DNA of 64,000 bases from Galdieria partita (taxonomy: Eukaryota; Rhodophyta; Bangiophyceae; Galdieriales; Galdieriaceae): the NCBI GenBank assembly GCA_025991245.1, contig BQMJ01000057.1, positions 115,069 through 179,068 on the forward strand, written 5' to 3'. The notes beneath the pieces were generated by a model. The model had not been told where the DNA came from. It saw only the letters and a list, made by a program, of their open reading frames with translations, and ran no database searches. Shown here one piece after another: positions 1 to 10,275 of this stretch (positions are counted from its first letter, which is position 1; the number at the start of each line of letters is the position of its first letter). Both the position numbers and the translations under genes were made by a program.

Positions 1-3000
1 TACAGTAAACTAAACAAGTTCATAAGAATAATTTCATACAAAATTAAGTTATTACCTGGTCTGAAAACTTTATCAACAGCTGTCGAAGTAGCTCCAAGGC
101 GATCTCCTTACGCTCAAAGTCAACTGATGGCTGAGTAATCATGTAAAACAGATTATACAACAAACACTCCAGAAAATAATTTTTCGCCGCTGTAGGCATT
201 TCTGTGTTGATCATTTTCTCGACTATCGATTTACCCTTCTTTTGTAAATAAGCACTGTTCCATGTCATAAAACGGCACATCAAAGGAAAAACAATAGAAT
301 ACAATGATGCTCTTTCTGTAATGACAGGAAGTGGATCGTGGATAGAATAATACTTTGTTGAAACATGGCTGTATCCGACGTTCCATTCATTGCGTTCCTT
401 TGAGAAAGAAGAATGGCACCTTGAGTGTGTGATATGAATATCGTTGATCACGAGGAACAATTCCTTGGCAGTACTATGCACAGCGGCATCTCGAATAAAC
501 TCATTGAACTCAGGTTCTTCTGAGGCATCCTTTTGAGCTTCCAAACCAAGAATTGCATCGATGCGCTCCCTTAAACGTTCAAACAAACGAAAGAAATTGG
601 ACTCAGAAAGATACTCTAAAATGCTTCTTGGAACAAAGCCAGAAAATAATGGCCGCAGGGCATGTTGTAGCAACAAATGCAACCCTCGAAAATCGAAGTC
701 AGTTGAGCAGCCAGATAAAACATTCATTAGCCACATAATGTTTGCAAGATTTCCTTCATACTCTCCAATTCCACGGACAATATCACCTGCCAAATTATAG
801 CATCTCTTTAATATATCGCTGAGCCAGAAACGAATTTCATCTCTTTCGGGATGCAGACACACAACTCCATGTCTACGCAACACGTCGTTTGGATTCAAAC
901 CCATTTCTTCTGTGAAACCTAACAAGTGACAAGACTCTCTAGCAGATGGATATAGGATGTCTCCAATACCCTTGCTTTCTAGTAAGGAAAGAGTGGTAGG
1001 GCTTCTTAGCTCATGTAACGTGGTCAAAAGCACAGCAAGAGGTTCAAGTAACTGAGTAAAAATACTGTACGAAAAAGGATGATGCGACTCTGAAAATTTT
1101 GAATGCTCCCGAGCTCCACGAGAGACAGAGTCTAATAAAGATATGAGACGTGAAAATTTCCTCCGTCTTTCAGCTGCTTCTCCTTCAGCTATTTCAATCC
1201 TGTTTCCATTCAAGATGAAAGAATCTATGAAAGCATTCAAATTTTGAACACTTTCCAACCAAGTAGCTGATCGTAACTCATTTACCGCTGAAGACAACAT
1301 CCCTTCGATGAATGTTCGTTGTTCTTGTAAATTCTGCAATGCCGTGCTCAGCACTATGATTGACTCTGCTAACAAATTTTGTTCATTCATCGTCAAATTT
1401 CCATTTGCAGCGAGACTCTGTACTTGTGAAGTAAACTCGCCAATATATGGAACTACATTTTTAGCAGTCTCGGGAATCTTTACTAGTTGCACAATGATAC
1501 TACAAGTATTGGTTCGACAAAGAACCAATTGTTCTGTATCTCCATAACAAGAGCACTTACCAATCTCCTGAAGAAGCCTCGATAAGAAGGATATAACGAA
1601 GGTGGAAAATTTAGGTGACATAAGCAGACCCGTGGATAGACAACATTCCAAAATTTTTGTGATATTCAGAAACAGAACAGGATAAGTCTCAATAGAAACA
1701 GCATTCTGTAGACACAATTCATAAACTCTTTCATAAAACCGGGATAGCCTTTGGTTCGAGTCGAAGGTTTTCAGCCTTTTCAAGCGGTTAGATATAAATG
1801 CAAATAGGGTTTCCAACGCATCTAAAATAATTATCAAGTTCGAATCGCATTCGAAGGGATTTTTGTTCCTTCCATATATACAAGGAAATGTTTCAAAGTC
1901 CCACGAAAAGAAATCATCCAACCAGCAAATGTTAATAACACTGGGATTGACTTGGGAATTTACGTTTGAGATACCATTCAAAAGGCGCTCGTACATAGAT
2001 GAGAATAGATATGTGAGAAGCTTCAACGCATCTTTTTCTATGAGGAAAGATAGACAGCCTAAAATATTATCTCTTAGACAACGAAGAAGATGGACATTCT
2101 CTGTTGATTCTGCATGATCATCGCTTTCTAATGAAAACAAAAGTGAGAGTTCCTCTTGATGCACTTTGGATGAAAATACAATGGAAATCTGGTCAACTTT
2201 CTCTTGTAGGAGACTACAAATAAAACGGAAAATCAGAATTTTCATAGACCAATCCCACAAGTATTCAATTTTATCCATGGATGAAACACGCAAATAGGAC
2301 CTGAGAAAGCGAACTGCGGCCAAGCTAACTTGCGGAACTGGATGAAGAACCAACACAAACACAACATACAAAAAGTTCTGCAAACTTTCATCATCGAATT
2401 GATCTGTAATTGAATGATATAAACGAAAGCAATCTAGAAAGGCAACAAAATAATCTCGAAGAAACTCGCTATCCTCCGAGCTGCTTTCAGCAATCTGAAA
2501 CGGTTTCAAACTTTGATTCAAACTTGAAGCTTTCAATTTTAAGCTATTTTCAAAGAAAAAGGAACAAACAAATTTTCTTTCGTCAAAATGATTGTCATCG
2601 TTGCAATCTTCTCTCGAAATTACTGATGTAAAACAGTTTAAAATACATGTCCTTATTCTATTGTTCGAAACTGCGAAAAACCAAGAAAGCGTTTGAAAAA
2701 TGCCGGAATCCCAGATAACTTTGAGATCGCAAACTTGCAAAATAAACTCTACAAACGAAAATGCCAAAACGCATATAGAAATAGCATGTTCTACTTCTGA
2801 AGCCTGCCGATGGGATGAAATAATAGTACTGTGACAAATCTTCAATAACTGTAGAATAAATTGAAACAAAAACGGCAGGCAAACATCTAACGAGCGAATA
2901 AGTTCATCCCTTCTTCCCGAATCAATATCCGCCTTTGTATAAACTAGGTCCTCAGACACTTGTTTCAAAATAAGAAGAACAAATTCCACATAGTCTGAGT

Positions 3001-3547
3001 TTGACTGAGCTAAAGCAACCTGGAAGAAAGTCAAGTAACCAAAAGTTTCTATGAAATAAAGGCAAGAACTCACCAAGTCGTCAAAGAATGCTGGCCAATA
3101 TTGCGGCCAAGTTCTTAGAGCAACAAAAGAGAACAATGAAACCATTCGGTTTCTTAAGAAGTTGGGTACTTCTAATTTTTGTTGCCCTACCGAGTTAAGG
3201 ACAATCTGCCACAGGTTTGCCTTTATCTGCCCTTCAACCAATTCTTTAATATCTAGCTCCTTATGTCCTTCTACCACACCAGAAAGCCATCTCTGAAAGC
3301 AATTTTCAAACAGGGTCAAAAGAAAATATTCGGCGGCACTTTTTTCTTCTGAGTGAGACCTGAAAACTTGAAGGAAGGCAGTTGCTAACTGTTCAAAAGC
3401 GTTGGCATGGAGGCTTTCCTTCAGCTGGTTCAAATACATATCTGCCTCTTTCCTCGTTTTTTCGTTTGTGGTTGGATTATAGAGACAATTCACAGCCCTT
3501 ACTATACTCTCTAAGGGAAGTTCGGAGACACTCGTGTTGGCTTGCAT
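1..3547 (-). CDS. Exportin-5/HASTY-like nuclear export receptor (3' end outside window)
   Basis: A long open exon begins at an ATG at 3547 and encodes about 1,160 residues. The N-terminus looks like an importin-beta/exportin HEAT-repeat start, followed by an Xpo1-like segment with a WPQYWPAFFDDL motif near residue 145, then SEDLVYTKADIDSGRRDEL, as in exportin-5/HASTY. Such proteins carry RNA or protein cargo out of the nucleus with Ran-GTP. The open frame closes at 44, but a CAG|GTAATA donor lies at 56/55 and a TTTAG acceptor at about 10. A 46-nt intron would keep the gene open past the left edge, and family members of about 1,200 residues fit that. Another exportin/transportin-like HEAT protein is possible. 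Family is seen; cargo is unknown. Confidence 0.72.
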
Positions 3548-3744
3548 CTCTAAAACAATCTTTGGCGCGCAAATCGACTAGCGTGTTTTTCATTTTTCTT
3601 TGAAAGCGTTTGACCAATTCAAAGGACACGTAAAGTTCCATAAAGCTTGCAAAAGCTAATCTTACAGTATATTGAACAAAACCCAATGAATCTTCTTTAT
3701 CGACATGTTCTATGCATACTGCAGAACTACTCATCAAATGAACG

Positions 3745-4984
3745 CTACTTTTCAATATTTGCAAGTTCCTCTAATTCCTCTACACTCTGTTCTCCTGGGT
3801 ATAATTCTCCATTGATTTCCCAAGTAGGGTAACCCTGACATTATTCATATTAGTCGCAACATGACAAATTCAAATCGGGCCTACCGGAACATCCTTTTCT
3901 CTACAAAGGTTGTACTGTGAATCCCGACCATTCCTTGAACATTCAATGTATTCGATCTTCTCAAAAGCTTCCTCACCAAACATTTGTTTCTGACGGTAAC
4001 AATGTTCACACCAAAAAGCGCCGTACATTCGAGCATTCTTTGACTTTAACTTTTCAGCGAGTTTCTTCCCAAAACTTCAGTTGAAGCTCATGGAGAGTGA
4101 TAACGGTGACTTACCATCATTCTTACATCGGAATGTGAAGTAATCGATGGAGGATCAAATATTTGATTAGAAAATGTCGTAGAAGCTGTTCCAAGAGCAA
4201 CAAGTGCTCCTCCCATGATACTGATAACTATCAACACAACAACAAAAGAATGCCGCAACCACTTTTTCCAACCGATATTTGAAAAATGGAGGAAGGAGCT
4301 AGTAATAAAAAGAGAAAGAGATAGAAAAGCAGAAAGAATACAGTATGGACAAAAGGATTGTATCCGAAAAAAGAGAACATACATCAGAAATGCACTCACA
4401 ACAGTCATAGCTGACGTTAATAAAAACAAGGCATTCTTAGAAAGATGCTCTAATTTGTTTTTGCTACTCGCTGACTTGCGACAGAACATAGGCCACGAGG
4501 ACAGAAAGAAAACGGCAGAATACGCCAAAAACCCAAATAAGGAGATGGGAATGCCAAGAATACTTGCCAAGGGACTTTTTAAAACTTCTATACATCCCTG
4601 GGTGTGGCACATTATTTCAGGAGTTAGAAATAACTTGCCCACTGTCAAGTACAGTGTATCTATTACTCCTATTGAGGACAAAATCATGATAGACTTCCGT
4701 AAAAAGCTACTGTCTTCCACCTTGCCCAAAAGGTTTACTGAATCTTCGCAGTTCTGGTCCAAAGAAGATTCCAACTTTTGGTCGTTGGACGAAGCGACGT
4801 CTTCCTTCGACAACAACGACATAGAACAGAAAGCTCTAGAATAGTTAAAACTACGAAACTTTCTACAGAAACTATAGCTAGTGAGGATTCGGTTGTACCT
4901 AGAATGTCCACAAAAAGGAGGTCTTCGTAACTTGTTATTGCGATATCGACACAAACTTCCAGGACAATATGTCAAAAAGGCCAT
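3745..4984 (-). CDS. Vitamin K epoxide reductase-thioredoxin fusion (LTO1-like thiol oxidoreductase)
   Basis: Four TM-rich segments carry VKOR signatures: Cys126 and Cys131 (MCHTQGC), a loop serine after GIPISLFG, and the CPYC redox site at 212-215. Two introns follow (4114-4065, 50 nt; 3884-3835, 50 nt). Splicing joins the VKOR domain to a thioredoxin-like C-terminus with a WCEHC active site (Cys309/Cys312) and a GYPTWEINGELYPGEQ motif. Total is about 379 residues. The order VKOR then Trx is that of cyanobacterial and plant LTO1 proteins, which form disulfides on the thylakoid lumen side. The basic, Ser/Arg-rich first ~55 residues would be a plastid transit peptide (inferred). The first ATG is 4984. 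A 209-residue open frame on the opposite strand is a shadow. The gene is head-to-head with the bisphosphatase, 47 bp between start codons. Confidence 0.9.
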
Positions 4985-5031
4985 AAGCAATCCAGCGCCA
5001 TCAGAAACCTCAATTGGATCGAAAAGATTGG

Positions 5032-6063
5032 ATGGCTCAAACGCTTGAAACTTTTTTACCAGAAGGGTCTTTGAAGCGTTGTATCGAAGCTTTAACCGAA
5101 GCTGCTGAAGAAATATCGTCTTTGCTAAGAAAGGGAGCTGGCTTAGGTGGACTATCCAGTGTGAACACTTTTGGTGATCAGCAATTGCAGGTAGATGTTC
5201 TTGCAGACCAAATTATAGAGACAGCTTTGCAAAGGAGCGGTGTAGTAGAGACCATCTGCTCAGAGGAAAATTCAAAAGAGAGACCTTGTGGAGGAACTGG
5301 TTTTGCAGTTGCTTACGATCCTTTGGATGGCAGTAGTATAATAGGTATATTTCTGAATATATTTCTTTCTTTGGACTAAGTTGGTTCAGATACTAATTTT
5401 GCCGTTGGTACGATATTTGGAATTCTCAAAGATGGGAGCTTTATTGGACATAAAGGCCGTGAATTTGTAGCTGCAGGTTGTTTTGTATACGGTCCTCGTA
5501 CTGAGTTGACTTTTGCAGTTTCTGATAAAGAATATGCACATCAATTTATTTTCATTCCAACGGTTTCTGAGGATTCAACAAGCCTTGATAGGTGGAAGAA
5601 GAATCATATTTTCACCGCTATAGAATCAGGTAAATTATTTGCTCCTGGAAACTTGCGTTCAACCGTAGACAATATCGGTTATCAAAAGCTAGTGAACTAT
5701 TGGATGAGTAACAAGTATCAGTTACGATATACAGGAGGCATGGTAAGCTATATTTTACTAGTATCCATGATGAATATTGTATTCACAACTCGTAAGGTTC
5801 CCGATGTCAATCAATTGCTCATCAAAGGCAAAGGCGTTTTCTGCAATCCTGCTAGTCTGTCTTCTCCAGCAAAACTTCGCTTACTATTTGAATGTATTCC
5901 TTTGGCTTTCTTAATAGAAAAGGCAGGAGGACGTTCTTCCAATGGCAGTGTTTCGCTTCTTGATATACCCATAACTGGGACAGAAGAACGTAGTCAAGTT
6001 TGTTATGGAGCAAAAGAGGAGGTCGAACGTTTTGATGCAATGGTGGGACAAATGTTTAGTTAA
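5032..6063 (+). CDS. Sedoheptulose-1,7-/fructose-1,6-bisphosphatase
   Basis: Three exons (5032-5344, 5390-5742, 5797-6063) give about 310 residues. Removing the 45-nt intron 5345-5389 restores the metal-binding core YDPLDGSSIIDTNFAVGT, which is what fixes the splice sites. The 54-nt intron 5743-5796 joins YTGGM to VPDVNQ. C-terminal motifs (FAPGNLRST, AKLRLLFE, EKAGGRSS, SQVCYGAKEE) match the SBPase branch more than classical FBPase. The enzyme removes the C1 phosphate of sedoheptulose- or fructose-bisphosphate in the Calvin cycle or gluconeogenesis. The open frame extends upstream only to a TTG, so 5032 is the first ATG. No obvious transit peptide follows, so the protein is cytosolic, or a short upstream exon is missed. 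Substrate preference cannot be read from sequence alone. Confidence 0.88.
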
Positions 6064-6233
6064 ATAACACGAGTGATTACACTAAATATGCTGATGACGC
6101 AGCTTTAGCAGCCAGAACAAGACTCTTATTTTATGTTCAATTCACAACAATATTCTAGAGCTGAACAGAAACTTTTTATTAGAAATCAATGACAAATGAT
6201 GAGGTTCTTATACTACAGGAGATTGGACCACAT

Positions 6234-6883
6234 TTAGTGATGAAAATACTGATTAAGAAGACTTTTGACCCGCTCAATCCAAAAAGCAACTTGTTCTTGT
6301 ACTACTCTGTCCGTTTGATATCTACCATACCATTTGCATTTAGATATTTATATAACAATGTGTTGGATTCCTACCTATAGAACACTAATACAGAGGCAAC
6401 CAAACCTGTCAGTTCAAGTGCCTCAGGTAACAAGGGAACCACTGCTATCACTCTCAACAAAACCCAAATTGCGATCATCAAGGTTACAAACTTTTTTTGG
6501 AACTTTTGATGGTTCACTTCTTTCTTGGATAAATAGGTTAATAACTGGGTGGACAACAACCACATGGCTTCCAAACTATTTACAACCACTTGTGAAACAA
6601 AAGGAAATACAAAGTCCATATTTGTCCTTTCATTTTCCACAGCTGTATGCCTCTCATTAGAGTGTTGCGAATGGCTGGTCTGCTCTTCTATGACTTCGCG
6701 CTTTACAACTCTAGGCTTAATTCGTACCACGTACTTCTCTGAAGAGTCCTGCACAAACTCCAAGCTTCTTCTTTGCTTACAAACTATAGTTTGTGTAAAA
6801 GAATAGTAATTTTTACACAATCTACTTCCACCTCTTCTACAAGCAGGAAAGTGTAACAAGCAGGGATAACAGAGAAACGCCAT
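6234..6883 (-). CDS. CAAD-domain (CURT1-like) thylakoid protein
   Basis: Exon 1 (6883-6375) and exon 2 (6321-6234), separated by a 53-nt intron, encode about 198 residues. The first ~35 residues are Cys/Arg/Ser-rich and look like a plastid transit peptide. The C-terminal third has two hydrophobic segments followed by VVPLLPEALELTGLVASVLV-FYRY, the hallmark of the CAAD domain. That domain occurs in cyanobacterial aminoacyl-tRNA synthetases and in plant CURT1 proteins, which oligomerise and bend thylakoid margins. Splicing restores a short amphipathic tail (VQEQVAFWIERVKSLLNQY), typical of the family. The central region (about 60-100) is charged and low in conservation. The ATG at 6883 is a true methionine. 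Confidence 0.8.
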
Positions 6884-7198
6884 TCTTCTTCACAAAGCAA
6901 TAAATTGAAATTTAAAATCCAAATGAGAAACGCTCACTTCTGAGCATTCGTTGTTGAGGGTGAGTGCATTTTCTCTTGTTTTCTTCATAGTCATAATATT
7001 GGACTTGTAAGATGAACAGAGTGACATAACAACGGTGTGCTTCCGAAGTTGACAACTTTTGTATTCAACACCTTTGTAACAAAAACACACTTTCTCCTCT
7101 CTCATTTACTAACCAAAACACACGAACAATGAACTGAGAAATGTTCAAAATGTAAAAGGAACGTTTGACATCACAAATAATTACTATATTCAGGAAGC
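6884..7198. other. Intergenic, no supported gene
   Basis: This lies between the start of the CAAD gene and the stop of the glycosyltransferase. A 71-codon open frame on the minus strand (7105-6890) has no recognisable motif and no splice context. I see nothing else here. Confidence 0.4.
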
Positions 7199-8890
7199 TC
7201 ACTTGCTGTAAAACCACTTTCTAAGAAAACTATTCCAGTATAACCTTCGCAAACCTAGGACCACATCAATCAAAAGTGATCGGATCCTGTACAAAGGAAT
7301 TCCCCAAAATAAGTTTCTCAACAATGCTACTGTTCCTTGTTGTCGATACAATAACAACAGAGTGTCCCAAGTCCTCTTCCAAAATGAGAAACTCAACTCC
7401 TTGTGTATAATTGGGTTTGTATTCCACGGATCCATCTCGATAATACGATAAAGGAAATGAGCTCTATAGAAACGAGGTTCTTTCTTCTGATTCAATAGGC
7501 AACTCGTAAAACTAAAAGTAGAATTACTTATGGCCAAAACATCACACATGGTTAAAATATACCAGTCTGGAAAGAAATCAGCTTCAACACTTGCATATGT
7601 CTTAGGCATATGAATACCAAGAGAATAACATGTCTTCGGTTGGTATTCCCAAAAGTATTTTTCTACTTGATCTATCTCATCTGAAGCAACAAATAGGACA
7701 GGATTCTCCAACTGAGGCCATATGTATTCAAGCCATTCAATGTACCAAGAAACTGGAGCACAATATGCAAAGGAACTCCCTGCAATGTCTTTGTAGTCAC
7801 CCAAACGAATATGAATACCAACTAAAGTAACTGAGCCATCCAGAGGACATAACTTCTTATTTATTTCAACATCCAGATATTCCTTCAAGTCAGGTTTCAC
7901 TCGAAATAGAGAATATATATAGGAACGAAAAGGTCGATAATACTTTGTATGCCACTGAAACCAACCCCATATATCGACATTAACCAACTTCTTCATGGAG
8001 TCTCCTTCAAGAACATCTGGTTCTATTTCGATGAATTGCTTGTCAGTACTTGTTGACTTTATGTATTCTATCAATTTGTCTGTGAAAATGGAATTGGCCT
8101 TCATACGTGAACTCTCGACTGCGAGGGGAAGTTTCACTGAGATTCCATCATCTTTCAAGTCGAATAGCGATTCCCCAATCCAAGAAGGAACCTGTACAGA
8201 GGTCTGATGTACAAACGCACAGCACCTTAGAAACATATACTGAAACAATTGGTTACCAAACCGCCCCAATTCACCCAAACAAGACATGGTCAGAAGAGGT
8301 GGTCCGTTATAAGGATGCTCTTCTGAATACGTTTCAGTATTATTTACAAACCGAAAACTACCCAACTCTAAAATTCTCTCAAATGATATTTCTGTCTTCT
8401 TATTATACTGAACATTTTGCCTTTCCGGAAAACTCGAAGAATGGTCGGAATCTTCAATGTTGCCTTTGAAACACCTAGAAATGTTGGCATTGCTTGCTGT
8501 TGGGGCTACCAAAGGACGTAAAGATTTATCGTTCCGGAGTCTATAATAACAAAATCCCGAGTCAGTCCTTGTAGGTGAAGCTCGCTGAGAAAATTCTGGC
8601 TTCCAATCCGGTGACGACTTGCCATAAAGTTCTGATCCAGCTTTCTGACAATATTCCTTCGCGGACTGTGAAAGTTTTTCAAACTTGTCACAAGCGAAAA
8701 GACTATACCCAAGAAACTGAGTCACATAGTGGCAACATTGAAAATAAATGCCCTTCAAAGTTACAAAACTACTAGGTACTTTTTTCACTGAATCTTGACC
8801 TTCATCTTTCAGTAAAGTAGTCTGCACTTGCTGCTGTCTTGGGGTAGTCCAGTGTTGTTCCTTTCTGCCATAAACTAGCGGCTGCAACAT
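7199..8890 (-). CDS. GT11-like fucosyltransferase-family glycosyltransferase
   Basis: A single-exon gene of 563 residues. The catalytic half has the motifs of family GT11 (alpha-1,2-fucosyltransferases): GRFGNQLFQY near residue 210, GIHIRLGDY near 357 (the HxRxGD nucleotide-sugar motif), FVASDEID near 400, and an SNSTFSF motif near 452 with acidic/Trp residues before it (DFFPDWYILTMCD). Its sugar donor would be GDP-fucose by family analogy; the acceptor is unknown. The first ~190 residues are an unusual extension with no clear TM anchor, though a hydrophobic stretch FQCCHYVTQFLGYSLFAC lies near residue 50. Start is the first ATG at 8890. Lack of introns contrasts with its neighbours. Confidence 0.72.
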   Translation of the reverse strand: MLQPLVYGRKEQHWTTPRQQQVQTTLLKDEGQDSVKKVPSSFVTLKGIYFQCCHYVTQFLGYSLFACDKFEKLSQSAKEYCQKAGSELYGKSSPDWKPEFSQRASPTRTDSGFCYYRLRNDKSLRPLVAPTASNANISRCFKGNIEDSDHSSSFPERQNVQYNKKTEISFERILELGSFRFVNNTETYSEEHPYNGPPLLTMSCLGELGRFGNQLFQYMFLRCCAFVHQTSVQVPSWIGESLFDLKDDGISVKLPLAVESSRMKANSIFTDKLIEYIKSTSTDKQFIEIEPDVLEGDSMKKLVNVDIWGWFQWHTKYYRPFRSYIYSLFRVKPDLKEYLDVEINKKLCPLDGSVTLVGIHIRLGDYKDIAGSSFAYCAPVSWYIEWLEYIWPQLENPVLFVASDEIDQVEKYFWEYQPKTCYSLGIHMPKTYASVEADFFPDWYILTMCDVLAISNSTFSFTSCLLNQKKEPRFYRAHFLYRIIEMDPWNTNPIIHKELSFSFWKRTWDTLLLLYRQQGTVALLRNLFWGIPLYRIRSLLIDVVLGLRRLYWNSFLRKWFYSK

Positions 8891-9151
8891 TTTCTATTTG
8901 AATTTCACAAAACTGTCTCTTTTGCAAACAACTAAAAGGCACGAGTACCACCTAAAACATAACTGTGCTGAAACGAAACTTGACCTCTTTGTTTCCGCAT
9001 CCACAAAAAGACTTGCACCAAAAAGCCACCAAGAACGACGAAATCTCAATACGTAATTTTGCAACTTTGGGCAATTTGAGGAGGAAAAGTTCCACAGTCC
9101 TTCCTATCGAAAAATAATAAAAATAGGGCATTTGTGACTACCAGACAGAAA
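8891..9151. other. Short divergent intergenic region
   Basis: AT-rich spacer between the minus-strand glycosyltransferase start and plus-strand coding-like fragments. No repeats or hairpins stand out; it probably carries promoter sequence (inference). Confidence 0.3.
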
Positions 9152-9721
9152 ATGGATTGGTTTTCACCTCATCTTAGCTTCTGGATCAAGTCTTTTTCAT
9201 TCAAGAGAAGGCATAAATTTGTTTCAATAGGAGTTGTCAGCCTTTGTATTATCTTCTTTCTTTCTATGACAAAAGTTTTTGAAACTAGAGTGTTATGTCA
9301 TCCGTTGTGCTTGACAACTTCACAGACAGCATTGTATTGCTAACCTTCCGTTTTGTCAAAAACATTGGAGATTTCTGCTCCATTTATTGAATTCCTGCTA
9401 CCGAGTACTCGTTGTTTTTGAAACATGAACGATATTGATCTTTTTCAGTTACACAGTTTGTTAAGTATTTTGCTTCAGAAGACTCGACACAATTGGCATT
9501 CTTGTATGTCGCATCTGATTTCTTTGATGCATCAAGTGCTCTCCAGCTTCATAGTTTAACATCTTTTTTAGATATTAAGATTGAGGTCTTTACAAACCCC
9601 TTAGAATATTACAAAAGTTTCCCGTAGCACCGGTTCATATGACTCTCTAAACTGAAGTAACAACTGAAAATCTTTCAGAGATACTCCATTATTATTGAAC
9701 CCTTTATGCAGTCTCAGTGAT
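9152..9721 (+). pseudogene. Coding-like fragments of an unrecognised membrane-anchored protein, probably decayed
   Basis: An ATG at 9152 opens a frame with a basic stretch followed by a hydrophobic segment (FVSIGVVSLCIIFFLSMTK), like a type II signal anchor. The frame then stops. A -1 shifted frame just downstream reads coherently (DNFTDSIVLLTFRFVKNIGD) and stops as well. A third stretch (9470-9628, SEDSTQLAFLYVASDFFD...FTNPLEYYKSFP) joins through a plausible 55-nt GT-AG intron to RYSIIIEPFMQSQ at about 9684-9721. I could not find splice sites that join all parts without a frameshift, so decay is more likely than a normal gene. The layout resembles a Golgi glycosyltransferase, but no family motif is recognised. 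Confidence 0.4.
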
Positions 9722-9775
9722 TGATGTTAAGTTTCAATATAAATCGCACTATTTCGTTAAAACCCATTTTATATC

Positions 9776-10275
9776 GTGTTGTTTACAAAGTTGGATATTG
9801 GAAATTATGATGGTACTGCAGCCACAAAGTTTCTGAGCGATGTACTGGGACGCTTTGTATTTGAAATCAATAACACTGGAGATAATGATATTCAATGTTT
9901 GTTCAACGTATTGAGAGAAAACTGTACTCTGACTTATCAGAACATTGGCAATAATGATACTGGTACGAATTTAGTCAACGACTTGACTGAAGGACTTTGT
10001 GAAAATAGCATTTAAACAAGTCTACATATTCGAGGCAACAATGTAAATGATATTGATGTCAAATATTTGAGAGAGTTGCTACAACGAAATTCTACCTTGA
10101 TTACTTGAGTCCCAGTAGTAATGATATTGGGTCCGAGGTTGCCAGATAAGGAGGCGTTACGAATGAATGGTACATTAAGTTCTTTAGATATCAGTGGCAA
10201 GAATGTTGGTGTCACAGATGTGAGTTGTTTGCGTGATGTCTTAAGGAAGATATTCTCTGAACAGTTTGAACATTG
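9776..10275 (+). pseudogene. Decayed leucine-rich-repeat (ribonuclease-inhibitor type) gene
   Basis: About five LRR units of 26-28 residues are readable: KLDIGNYDG..., INNTGDNDIQCL..VLREN, YQNIGNNDTG...L.EGLCEN, LHIRGNNVNDIDVKYLRELL, and LDISGKNVGVTDVSCLRDVL. The spacing of L..L.I..N.I is the NLRC/RanGAP-type pattern. A TAA at 10013 interrupts the repeat in the same frame, at a spot where leucine is expected. A frameshift near 10105 moves the next repeat (LSPSSNDIGSEVAR) into another frame, and a second shift restores the first. No start or C-terminus is visible. In an intact gene such LRRs would serve protein recognition; here the broken frame argues against function. Confidence 0.75.

Noticed and set aside
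4215-4844. 209-codon plus-strand ORF
   Set aside because: It lies antisense to the well-supported VKOR domain and has no motif of its own.
4990-5016. Starts at TTG for several genes (for example 4990, 5014, 22205, 24536, 35189, 40483)
   Set aside because: A eukaryotic nuclear genome should use ATG, so the first in-frame ATG was taken instead.
5380-5389. Shorter intron 5345-5380 in the bisphosphatase gene
   Set aside because: It would insert extra residues (IIVGSDTNF). The acceptor at 5389 restores the family-consensus IIDTNF.
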